A stretch of 64,000 nt of DNA from Zeimonas sp964538505 (GTDB lineage: Bacteria > Pseudomonadota > Gammaproteobacteria > Burkholderiales > Burkholderiaceae_E): the NCBI GenBank assembly GCA_964538505.1, contig CAZIDY010000005.1, positions 62,001 to 126,000 of the forward strand. Reading direction: 5' to 3'. The notes below the pieces were generated by a model. That model made no database searches. It had not been told where the DNA came from and saw nothing but the letters and a program-made list of their open reading frames with translations. How positions within the stretch are numbered: the stretch's first letter is position 1; each line of letters opens with the position of its first letter. A program made the translations under genes and the position numbers. Of the stretch, positions 1 through 6,257 are shown in pieces.

Positions 1-853
1 CCACCATGATGTCGAGGGCCTGCTGTGACAGGTAGACGTTGTGAGGCTTGCCGGCCTTCATGCGGCTCTTCGGAATCGTCCAGACGGCGTTCTCGAAGTC
101 GACCTCGTCCCAGGTGGCCTCGATCAGCTCGCTCTTGCGCACGAGCGTCAGCAGGATCAGACGCAACGCCAGGCGGATGGTCGGCAGCGTCGCAGTGGCG
201 TCCAGCGCCCGGTGCATGACGCGGATCTCGGACGGCGACAGCGCACGATCCTTGGCTACGAAGGTGGCGATCGATGACGGGCCGACCTCATCCGCGGGAT
301 TAGGCGCCTTGTCGCCATGCAGGGCCGCGAAGCCGAACACCTGCTTGACGATGTCGCGGACGTGCACCGCGGTGGCCGGTGCGCCGCGCGCCTTGACCTT
401 GGCACACAGGTTGCGCAGGTCCTCCGGGCCGATCTCGGCCATCAGCCGATTGCGGAACGCCGGCATGATGTCTCGGTCGATGATGCTCTTGCGCATCGAC
501 TTGGTGCTCTCTGCCATCCTGGCTTCTTCCAGCCAGCGCTTCGTGAACTCCTCGAAGGTCTTGGCCTCGGCCGTCCTGCGCTTCTCGCGCTGCTTCTCCT
601 GGGAGGGAGATCGGCCTTCGGCGATCGCCTTGCGCGCTTCCACGCAGCGCTCGCGCGCCATCAGGAGCGAGATCCCGTCCTTCGATCCGTAGCGACCGAT
701 CGTGAGCGTTTCACGCCGGCCGTTGAGCCGGTAGTCGAGACGAAAAGTGATCGTGCCCCTGGGGGAGACGGTCACGTACATCCCGTCCCGGTCGGCGATC
801 TTGTAGGTGGTGGCCTGGGGCTTGATGCCCCTGAGCGTGCCATCGGACAGCAT
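1..853 (-). CDS. IntP4-type tyrosine recombinase (integrase), 3' part beyond the window
   Basis: Site-specific recombinase expected to integrate and excise a genomic island. About 284 N-terminal residues are visible. The N-terminal arm-binding domain (about 1-90) shows the DUF4102-like pattern MLSDGTLRGIKP, then YKIADRDGMYV and YRLNGRRETLTIG. A core-binding helical domain (about 98-185) follows. The catalytic domain begins near 205 with the first catalytic Arg at 239 in LTLVRKSEL, and PKSRMKAGK probably holds the active Lys. The His/Arg box and Tyr lie outside the window. I chose the ATG at 853 because an AGGAGG-type ribosome site sits 6-7 bases upstream and the family normally starts at this motif; an in-frame ATG at 889 is the alternative. 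The gene runs away from the guaA 3' end, the usual layout for islands inserted there. Confidence 0.9.
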   Translation of the reverse strand, partial: MLSDGTLRGIKPQATTYKIADRDGMYVTVSPRGTITFRLDYRLNGRRETLTIGRYGSKDGISLLMARERCVEARKAIAEGRSPSQEKQREKRRTAEAKTFEEFTKRWLEEARMAESTKSMRKSIIDRDIMPAFRNRLMAEIGPEDLRNLCAKVKARGAPATAVHVRDIVKQVFGFAALHGDKAPNPADEVGPSSIATFVAKDRALSPSEIRVMHRALDATATLPTIRLALRLILLTLVRKSELIEATWDEVDFENAVWTIPKSRMKAGKPHNVYLSQQALDIMV

Positions 854-878
854 CGGCAGTCCCTCCTCTCGGAGGAAT

Positions 879-1034
879 TTTACCGTCATGCCAAAACGGT
901 GGCTACAACTTCACTAAGTTATTGATTGGTATATATTTATTGCCACTCATTTTACCGTCAACCTACGCTTTGGCCTGACGGTAAAAACTTTGGAGCCATC
1001 CGGTCGCAGATTTCTACCGTCAGATTTACCGTCA
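879..1034. repeat. TTTACCGTCA iteron-like repeats beside the integrase
   Basis: The 10-mer TTTACCGTCA occurs exactly at 879-888, 951-960 and 1025-1034, inverted as TGACGGTAAA at 976-985, and with one mismatch at 1013-1022. The copies flank an AT-rich stretch (about 905-945) that could hold the integrase promoter. Repeats of this size next to an integrase are typical arm-type sites for the recombinase or for an excisionase or repressor; which protein binds here is inference. The first copy overlaps the upstream alternative integrase start, consistent with autoregulation. Confidence 0.6.
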
Positions 1035-1066
1035 AACCGAAAGGGATCCCAGCAATAGATGCCGAT

Positions 1067-1129
1067 AGACCTCGACAGACATTTTCTATGCTCGACAACG
1101 ACTTATATGAACTTTCCGGCAGACCTCGA
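1067..1129 (+). repeat. AGACCTCGA direct repeat next to the guaA end
   Basis: AGACCTCGA is present at 1067-1075 and 1121-1129, 54 bases apart, in the contexts GATAGACCTCGACAG and GGCAGACCTCGATAG. The second copy lies 21 bases from the guaA stop codon. The position fits integrase-binding sites around attL, but nothing in the sequence proves it. Confidence 0.35.
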
Positions 1130-1150
1130 TAGGCCCTGAAAGACGCCGAA

Positions 1151-1175
1151 TCATTCCCACTCGATCGTCGCCGGC
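1151..1175. other. Predicted island attachment site (attL) in the guaA 3' end
   Basis: The last codons of guaA (coding-strand end ATCGAGTGGGAATGA) are a known integration target of tyrosine-recombinase islands in proteobacteria. Here an IntP4 integrase starts 300 bases downstream in the same orientation with repeat-rich DNA between, so the junction is probably attL. The exact core cannot be fixed because the opposite end (attR) is outside the window. Confidence 0.55.
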
Positions 1176-2731
1176 GGCTTCCCCGAAACGTCGTACACGA
1201 CCCGATTGATTCCGCGCACCTCGTTGATGATCCGGTTCGAGCAGCGTGCGAGCAGATCGTGCGGCAGCGGCGCCCAGTGCGCCGTCATGAAGTCCTGCGT
1301 CTGCACTGCGCGTAATGCAACCACGTATTCATAAGTTCGCGCATCACCCATCACCCCCACCGACTTCACCGGCAGAAACACGGCGAAGGCCTGCGAGGTC
1401 TTCTCGTACCAGCTCAGGCCGTCGGCATCGTGCGTGTTGTGCAGCTCGTCGATGAAGATCGCGTCAGCCTGGCGCAGCAGCTCCAGGTATTCGGGCCGCA
1501 CTTCGCCGAGTACGCGCACACCGAGGCCCGGCCCCGGGAACGGGTGCCGGTAGACCATCTCGCGCGGCAGCCCCAACGCGAGCCCGAGCTCGCGCACTTC
1601 GTCCTTGAACAGGTCACGCAGTGGCTCGAGCAGCTTCAGCCGCAGCGTCTCGGGCAGTCCGCCGACGTTGTGGTGCGACTTGATGACGGTGGCCTTCTTC
1701 GAGCTGGCGCCCGCCGACTCGATGACATCGGGGTAGATCGTTCCCTGCGCGAGCCACTCGGCGTTCGGGATCGACGACGCCTGCGCCTGGAAGACTTCGA
1801 CGAACTCGCGGCCGATGATCTTGCGCTTGGCCTCCGGGTCGGCGACGCCGGCGAGCTTCTCGAGAAAGCGTCCGGACGCGTCGACGTGCACGAGATGCAC
1901 ACCCATGTGTTGGCCGAAGGTGTCGATGACCTGCTGCGCCTCGCCCAGCCGCAGCAGCCCGGTGTCGACGAATACGCAGTGCAGCCGCTCGCCGATCGCA
2001 CGATGGATGAGCGCAGCAGCGACGCTCGAGTCGACGCCGCCCGACAGGCCGAGCACGACCTCCTCTTCGCCGACGGAGCTGCGGATGCGCTCGACCGCTT
2101 CGTCGATGTGCGTGGCCATTACCCAGTCGCCGCGGCAGCCGCAGATCTCGAGCACGAAGCGTCGAAGGATCTTCGTGCCCTGCTTCGTGTGCGTGACCTC
2201 GGGGTGGAACTGCACGCCGTAGAAACCGCGCGCCTCGTCGGCCATCGCGGCGATCGGACACGACGCCGTCGAGCCCATCAGCGTGAAGCGCGGCGGCAGC
2301 TCGACGACCTTGTCGCCGTGGCTCATCCACACCTCGAGCAGGCCGTGCCCTTCGGTGTTGCGCGAGTCCTCGATGCCGTCGAGCAGCTTCGTGTGGCCGC
2401 GCGCGCGCACCTGCGCATAGCCGTATTCGCGCGGCGACCCGCTCTCGACGCGCCCGCCCAGCTGCTGCGCCATCGTCTGCATGCCGTAGCAGATGCCGAG
2501 CACCGGCACGCCGAGCGTGAACACCGCGTCGGGTGCGCGATCGTTCGAGCTCTCGTGCGCCGACAGGTGGCTGCCGGACAGGATGACGCCTTGCGGCGCG
2601 AAGCTGCGCACGAAGGCGTCGTCGACGTCGCAGGGGTGGATCTCGCAGTAGACGTTCGCTTCGCGAACGCGTCGGGCGATCAGCTGCGTGACCTGCGAGC
2701 CGAAATCGAGGATGAGGATGCGATCGTGCAT
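1151..2731 (-). CDS. guaA: GMP synthase (glutamine-hydrolysing)
   Basis: Converts XMP, ATP and glutamine to GMP, the last step of guanine nucleotide synthesis, in the cytoplasm. It has 526 residues, against 525 in E. coli. The class I glutamine amidotransferase domain carries the nucleophile Cys81 (LGICYGMQ) and the His176/Glu178 pair (QFHPEVTH). The ATP pyrophosphatase loop SGGVDSS is at 230-236, and the C-terminal dimerisation domain ends TIEWE. It starts 4 bases after guaB on the same strand, so the two form an operon. The 3' end is apparently the integration site of the neighbouring element, which leaves the reading frame intact. Confidence 0.97.
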   Translation of the reverse strand: MHDRILILDFGSQVTQLIARRVREANVYCEIHPCDVDDAFVRSFAPQGVILSGSHLSAHESSNDRAPDAVFTLGVPVLGICYGMQTMAQQLGGRVESGSPREYGYAQVRARGHTKLLDGIEDSRNTEGHGLLEVWMSHGDKVVELPPRFTLMGSTASCPIAAMADEARGFYGVQFHPEVTHTKQGTKILRRFVLEICGCRGDWVMATHIDEAVERIRSSVGEEEVVLGLSGGVDSSVAAALIHRAIGERLHCVFVDTGLLRLGEAQQVIDTFGQHMGVHLVHVDASGRFLEKLAGVADPEAKRKIIGREFVEVFQAQASSIPNAEWLAQGTIYPDVIESAGASSKKATVIKSHHNVGGLPETLRLKLLEPLRDLFKDEVRELGLALGLPREMVYRHPFPGPGLGVRVLGEVRPEYLELLRQADAIFIDELHNTHDADGLSWYEKTSQAFAVFLPVKSVGVMGDARTYEYVVALRAVQTQDFMTAHWAPLPHDLLARCSNRIINEVRGINRVVYDVSGKPPATIEWE

Positions 2732-2735
2732 CGAC

Positions 2736-4202
2736 TCAGTCGGCGCGGTAGTTCGGTGCTTCCTTCGTCATCTGCACGTCGTGCACGTGCGACTCGCGCA
2801 TGCCGGCGGCGGTGATCTCGACGAAGTGCGGCTTCGAGCGCATGTCGTCGATCGTCGGGCAGCCGCAGTAGCCCATGCTCGCGCGCAGCCCGCCGCACAG
2901 CTGGTAGATGATCGTGACGACCGAGCCCTTGTACGGCACGCGCCCCTCGATGCCTTCGGGAACGAGCTTGTCGACGCTGCCGGTGGGATCCTGGAAGTAG
3001 CGGTCGGCCGCGCCCTGCTGCATCGCGCCCAGCGAGCCCATGCCGCGGTAGGTCTTGTACGAACGCCCCTGGTAGAGGATGACCTCGCCGGGTGCTTCCT
3101 CGGTGCCGGCGAACATCGAGCCGAGCATCACCGCATCGGCGCCGGCGGCGATCGCCTTCGCGACATCGCCCGAGTACCGGATGCCGCCGTCGGCGATCAT
3201 CGGAACGTCGGTGCCGGCGAGCGCGGAAGCGACGTCGGCAATGGCGGTGATCTGCGGTACGCCCACGCCCGCGACGACGCGAGTCGTGCAGATCGAGCCG
3301 GGGCCGATGCCGACCTTGACCGCGTCGGCGCCGGCCTCGACGAGCGCACGCGCCGCCTCGGCGGTGGCGATGTTGCCGGCGATGATGTCGACGTCGGGAT
3401 ACATGCGGCGGATCGCACGGACGCGGTCGACGACGCCGCGCGTGTGCCCGTGTGCCGTGTCGACGACGAGCACGTCGACGCCGGCGCGCACGAGCCGCTC
3501 GATGCGCTCCTCGGCCTCGCCGCCGTCGCCGACGCCGACCGCTGCGCCGACGCGCAGCTTGCCGTGCTCGTCCTTGCAGGCGTCGGGGTGCGCGGTAGCC
3601 TTCAGGATGTCCTTGACGGTGATCAGCCCCTTCAGCTGGAATTCGTCATCGACGACGAGCACCCGCTCGAGGCGGTGCCGATGCATCAGCGACTGCGCTT
3701 CGTCGAGTGTGGCGCCTTCGTGCACGGTGACGAGCCGCTCGCGCGGCGTCATGATCCGGCTCACCGGCTCGTCGAGACGCGTCTCGAAGCGCAGATCGCG
3801 GTTGGTGACGATGCCGACGACGGTGCGCCCCTGCACCACCGGCAGTCCCGAGATGCGGTGCTGCTGCGTGAGCTGGATCACGTCGTAGACCTTCATGTCG
3901 GGCTCGATCGTGATCGGGTCGACGACGACACCGGCCTCGTGCCGCTTGACGCGCGCGACCTCGGCCGCCTGGTGCTCGGGTGAGAGATTCTTGTGGACGA
4001 TGCCGAGACCGCCTTCCTGCGCGATGGCGATCGCCAGGCGTCCTTCGGTAACGGTATCCATCGCCGCCGAGACCAGCGGGATGTTCAGCCCGATTCGGCG
4101 CGTGAGCCGGGTCTTCAGGGAGGCGTCGCGGGGAAGGATGTCGGAGTAGGCAGGTACGAGCAGGACGTCGTCGAACGTCAGCGCTTTCTTGGCCAATCGC
4201 AT
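2736..4202 (-). CDS. guaB: Inosine-5'-monophosphate dehydrogenase
   Basis: Oxidises IMP to XMP with NAD+, the committed step to GMP. With the ATG at 4202 the protein has 488 residues, the family length, and begins MRLAKKALTFDDVLLVP. That start has a GAGGG ribosome site 4 bases upstream; a GTG at 4217 would add five residues and is less likely. The TIM barrel is interrupted by two CBS domains (about 95-205). The catalytic loop GSICTTR places the nucleophile at Cys305, the same number as in E. coli. It is first in the guaB-guaA operon, with a TATAAT box upstream. Confidence 0.97.
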   Translation of the reverse strand: MRLAKKALTFDDVLLVPAYSDILPRDASLKTRLTRRIGLNIPLVSAAMDTVTEGRLAIAIAQEGGLGIVHKNLSPEHQAAEVARVKRHEAGVVVDPITIEPDMKVYDVIQLTQQHRISGLPVVQGRTVVGIVTNRDLRFETRLDEPVSRIMTPRERLVTVHEGATLDEAQSLMHRHRLERVLVVDDEFQLKGLITVKDILKATAHPDACKDEHGKLRVGAAVGVGDGGEAEERIERLVRAGVDVLVVDTAHGHTRGVVDRVRAIRRMYPDVDIIAGNIATAEAARALVEAGADAVKVGIGPGSICTTRVVAGVGVPQITAIADVASALAGTDVPMIADGGIRYSGDVAKAIAAGADAVMLGSMFAGTEEAPGEVILYQGRSYKTYRGMGSLGAMQQGAADRYFQDPTGSVDKLVPEGIEGRVPYKGSVVTIIYQLCGGLRASMGYCGCPTIDDMRSKPHFVEITAAGMRESHVHDVQMTKEAPNYRAD

Positions 4203-4225
4203 GGAGCCCTCGCGCACAAAACGGG

Positions 4226-4231
4226 ATTATA
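4226..4231 (-). promoter_or_regulatory. -10 box for guaBA
   Basis: A perfect TATAAT reads toward guaB, 23 bases before its ATG. No good -35 hexamer is visible. An exact tandem 13-mer CGCAGTGCTTTCG (4243-4255 and 4256-4268) covers the place where a -35 or operator would lie, so it may be regulatory. Confidence 0.5.
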
Positions 4232-4360
4232 CCGGCGCGTAGCGCAGTGCTTTCGCGCAGTGCTTTCGTCGCGCGCCGGGCGCCATCCGTCGGCATTGCC
4301 CGCCCGCGCCGGCGTCTCGCCCGGAGAATCGGCCGGCAATCGCCCCTTCTCCCGAGCGAC

Positions 4361-4921
4361 ATGATTCCGACCCGTTTCGTCCTGCGTGTCCTGGCGGCCG
4401 CCCTCCTCGTTGCATCGACCACGGCCGGTGCAGCGCCCTGGCAGTGGCGCGACGCACAGGGTCGAATGGTGTATTCGGATCGGCCGCCGCCGACCGATGT
4501 GCGCGCGGCGCAGATCGTGCGTTCGCCGGCGCCGACAGCCGCTCCTGCTCCTTCCGGGGACGCTGCGGCAGCGCCGAACGTCGCGGCTTCGTCGGCATCG
4601 AGCCCGCCCTCGAATCCGTCCGCTGCAACGCCGGCGGCCGCGCCTGCAGCGCCCACCTGGATCGAGCGCGAGCGTGCGTTTCGCACCCGCCAGGCCGAAC
4701 GCGCGGAAGAGGAAGCGAAGGCGCGCGAGGAAAGCGAACGTCTCGCCAGCGCCGCGCGTGCCTGCGACGAGCTGCGCCAGTCGATCCGCACGCTCGAAAG
4801 CGGGCTGCGCGTCGTTTCGGTGAACGCGAGCGGCGAGGCCGAGACGCTCGACGACGCCCGACGAGGAAACCGATTGAAGTCCGCCCGGGCAGACCTCGAG
4901 CGCAACTGCTCCGCCCACTGA
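4361..4921 (+). CDS. DUF4124-domain exported protein, unknown function
   Basis: Predicted periplasmic protein of 186 residues. The first 22-25 residues (MIPTRFVLRVLAAALLVAS...) form a signal peptide, so I chose the ATG at 4361 over the longer in-frame start at 4247. The DUF4124 signature follows directly: PWQWRDAQGRMVYSDRPPP. A Pro/Ala-rich linker (about 60-100) leads to a charged, probably helical C-terminal region (105-186) rich in Arg and Glu. The family is common in beta- and gammaproteobacteria and has no established activity. It sits alone, divergent from guaB and convergent with the rnfH-like gene. Confidence 0.75.
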   Translation: MIPTRFVLRVLAAALLVASTTAGAAPWQWRDAQGRMVYSDRPPPTDVRAAQIVRSPAPTAAPAPSGDAAAAPNVAASSASSPPSNPSAATPAAAPAAPTWIERERAFRTRQAERAEEEAKAREESERLASAARACDELRQSIRTLESGLRVVSVNASGEAETLDDARRGNRLKSARADLERNCSAH

Positions 4922-4937
4922 GCGCGGGCCACCCGGC

Positions 4938-5282
4938 TCAGGCGTCCGGTGTTCCCGGGCGCCGCTTCCACCGCCGATCGGCACTCTCGCTGCGGCGCTG
5001 TCGCACACGCTGTCGACGTGCGGTCTGCGGGTCGACGACAAGCGGACCGACGAGATCGATGCGGTCGCCGTCCCTCAATACGCTGTGCAGCGTGCGCGGC
5101 TTCCCGTAGACGGCGACGGCCAGGCTCGCGTCGTCGATCCGGGCGCGCAGCGCCGTGGCATGCGTGTCGCCCAATGCCGACAGCGCATCGTCGATCGTTG
5201 CGCCCGCGGGGAGCTCGAGGGAGCGGCGCACGACGTCGCCGTCCTCGCCGACCCAGGCAAGGTCGATGCGCAGCGCACTCAG
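4938..5282 (-). CDS. rnfH: RnfH/UPF0125-family ubiquitin-like-fold protein, probable CTG start
   Basis: Small beta-grasp protein of 114 residues. Recognisable features are DLAWVGEDGDVVRRSLELPAG at the N-terminus, VAVYGKPRTLHSVLRDGDRI in the middle and an Arg-rich tail. Members are usually encoded right after ratA, as here; the role is unproved. The frame has no ATG, GTG or TTG near the expected start. A CTG at 5280-5282 overlaps the ratA stop as CTGA and has GGAGG six bases upstream, so initiation at CTG by translational coupling is the best reading. A far longer upstream start (5453) would run through ratA in another frame and is not credible. Confidence 0.7.
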   Translation of the reverse strand: MSALRIDLAWVGEDGDVVRRSLELPAGATIDDALSALGDTHATALRARIDDASLAVAVYGKPRTLHSVLRDGDRIDLVGPLVVDPQTARRQRVRQRRSESADRRWKRRPGTPDA

Positions 5283-5719
5283 GACGCGCCTCCGTACAGC
5301 TGCTCGGCGCGGCGCACGAAAGCGTCGATGAACGAGCGCGCGATGTGGTCGAACACGGGTGCGAGCGCGCGACCGAGCAGCCCGCCGGCGAACGAGTACT
5401 CGAGCGAGAACTCGACCTTGCAGGCATCGGCGCGCAGTGCGCGGAAGCGCCACTCACCTTCCAGCCGCGCGAACGGGCCGTCGCGCAGGCGCATCGAGAT
5501 CGCCTCGGGCGGCTTCTGCAGGTTCGTGGTGGTGAAGCGCTGCTTCAGGCCGCGGTAATCGATGAGCACCGTGGCGACGACGCGCTCGTCGCTCTCGCGG
5601 TGCACCTCCGAACCTCCGCACCAGGGCAGGAACTTCGGGTAGTCCTCCACGCGCTCGACGAGCTCGTACATCTTCAGGTCGCTGTACGGGAGGAGGACGG
5701 ACTTGCGGACGGCGTGCAC
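5279..5719 (-). CDS. ratA: RatA/Coq10-family START-like protein
   Basis: Single-domain protein of 146 residues with the polyketide cyclase/START-like lipid-binding fold. Motifs include VEDYPKFLPWCGGSEV near the N-terminus, LIDYRGLKQRFTT in the middle and FSLEYSFAGGLLGRALAPVF toward the end. Coq10 relatives bind ubiquinone and support respiration. In E. coli the same family was described as RatA, which interferes with 70S assembly. It overlaps the rnfH-like gene by four bases and is divergent from smpB, a gene trio conserved in many proteobacteria. I cannot decide between the quinone and ribosome roles from sequence. Confidence 0.88.
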   Translation of the reverse strand: MHAVRKSVLLPYSDLKMYELVERVEDYPKFLPWCGGSEVHRESDERVVATVLIDYRGLKQRFTTTNLQKPPEAISMRLRDGPFARLEGEWRFRALRADACKVEFSLEYSFAGGLLGRALAPVFDHIARSFIDAFVRRAEQLYGGAS

Positions 5720-5723
5720 AGGG

Positions 5724-5729
5724 TACGAT
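5724..5729 (+). promoter_or_regulatory. -10-like box for smpB
   Basis: TACGAT lies 7 bases before the smpB ATG, so transcription would start at or next to the start codon. A weak TTGCGG (5703-5708) stands 15 bases upstream. Confidence 0.35.
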
Positions 5730-5736
5730 TCTATTC

Positions 5737-6192
5737 ATGAGCATCGTGCAGAACAAAAAGGCCACGCACGACTATTTCATCGAGGAGCGCTTCGAGGCGG
5801 GGCTCGCGCTCGAAGGATGGGAAGTCAAGGCGATCCGCGCCGGGCGCGTACAGCTGAAGGAAGGCTACGTGGTCATCCGGGACGCGGAGCTCTACCTGAT
5901 CGGCGCGCACATCACTCCGCTGCCGGAGGCGTCGACGCACGTGAAGCCCGACCCGCTGCGCTCGCGCAAGCTGCTGATGCACGCCGGCGAGATCGCCAAG
6001 CTGATCGGCAAGGTCGAGCGCGCCGGCTACACGCTCGTTCCGCTCGACCTGCATTACACGAAGGGACGCGTGAAGGCGACGATCGGACTGGCCAAGGGCA
6101 AGCGCCAGTACGACAAGCGCGCGACCGAACGCGAACGCGAATGGCAGCGCGAGCGGCAGCGCATCATGAAAACCAACGTGAAGGGCAAGTAA
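5737..6192 (+). CDS. smpB: SsrA-binding protein SmpB
   Basis: Partner of tmRNA in trans-translation: binds the tRNA-like part of SsrA and brings it to stalled ribosomes. It has 151 residues, against 160 in E. coli. The OB-fold core shows NKKATHDYFIEERFEAGL, LEGWEVKAIRAGRVQLKEGY and LHYTKGRVKATIGLAKGKR. The basic C-terminal tail (YDKRATEREREWQRERQRI) is the part that enters the mRNA channel. The gene stands alone and is convergent with ppsA; a very long palindrome follows its stop. No ssrA gene is visible in the window. Confidence 0.97.
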   Translation: MSIVQNKKATHDYFIEERFEAGLALEGWEVKAIRAGRVQLKEGYVVIRDAELYLIGAHITPLPEASTHVKPDPLRSRKLLMHAGEIAKLIGKVERAGYTLVPLDLHYTKGRVKATIGLAKGKRQYDKRATEREREWQRERQRIMKTNVKGK

Positions 6193-6197
6193 ACTGG

Positions 6198-6254
6198 AAA
6201 AACGGGGTCAGACCACGGTTTCGCCTTGCGAAACCGTGGTCTGACCCCGTTTTT
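6198..6254. terminator. 27-bp perfect palindrome between smpB and ppsA
   Basis: Arms 6198-6224 and 6228-6254 are exact reverse complements over 27 bases with a 3-base loop. The arms begin AAAAACGGGGTCAGACC, so each strand ends its hairpin in a T run, and six T follow on the plus strand (6250-6255). It lies between convergent stop codons 6 bases after smpB and 3 bases after ppsA. It fits a bidirectional rho-independent terminator, but the stem is longer and more perfect than usual, suggesting a mobile or REP-like repeat recruited as terminator. Confidence 0.8.
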
Positions 6255-6257
6255 TCT

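Noticed and set aside
48..692. 214-codon plus-strand frame at the left edge
   Set aside because: It is antisense to the integrase, whose frame has clear IntP4 motifs.
926..1132. Possible 68-residue plus-strand gene in the integrase-guaA spacer
   Set aside because: No ribosome site, no recognisable similarity, and it runs across the repeat array and into the guaA border; more likely chance in the AT-richer stretch.
3646..5457. 603-codon minus-strand frame covering guaB and the ratA/rnfH area
   Set aside because: Off-frame shadow with Arg/Ser/Ala low-complexity content; the true genes lie in other frames.
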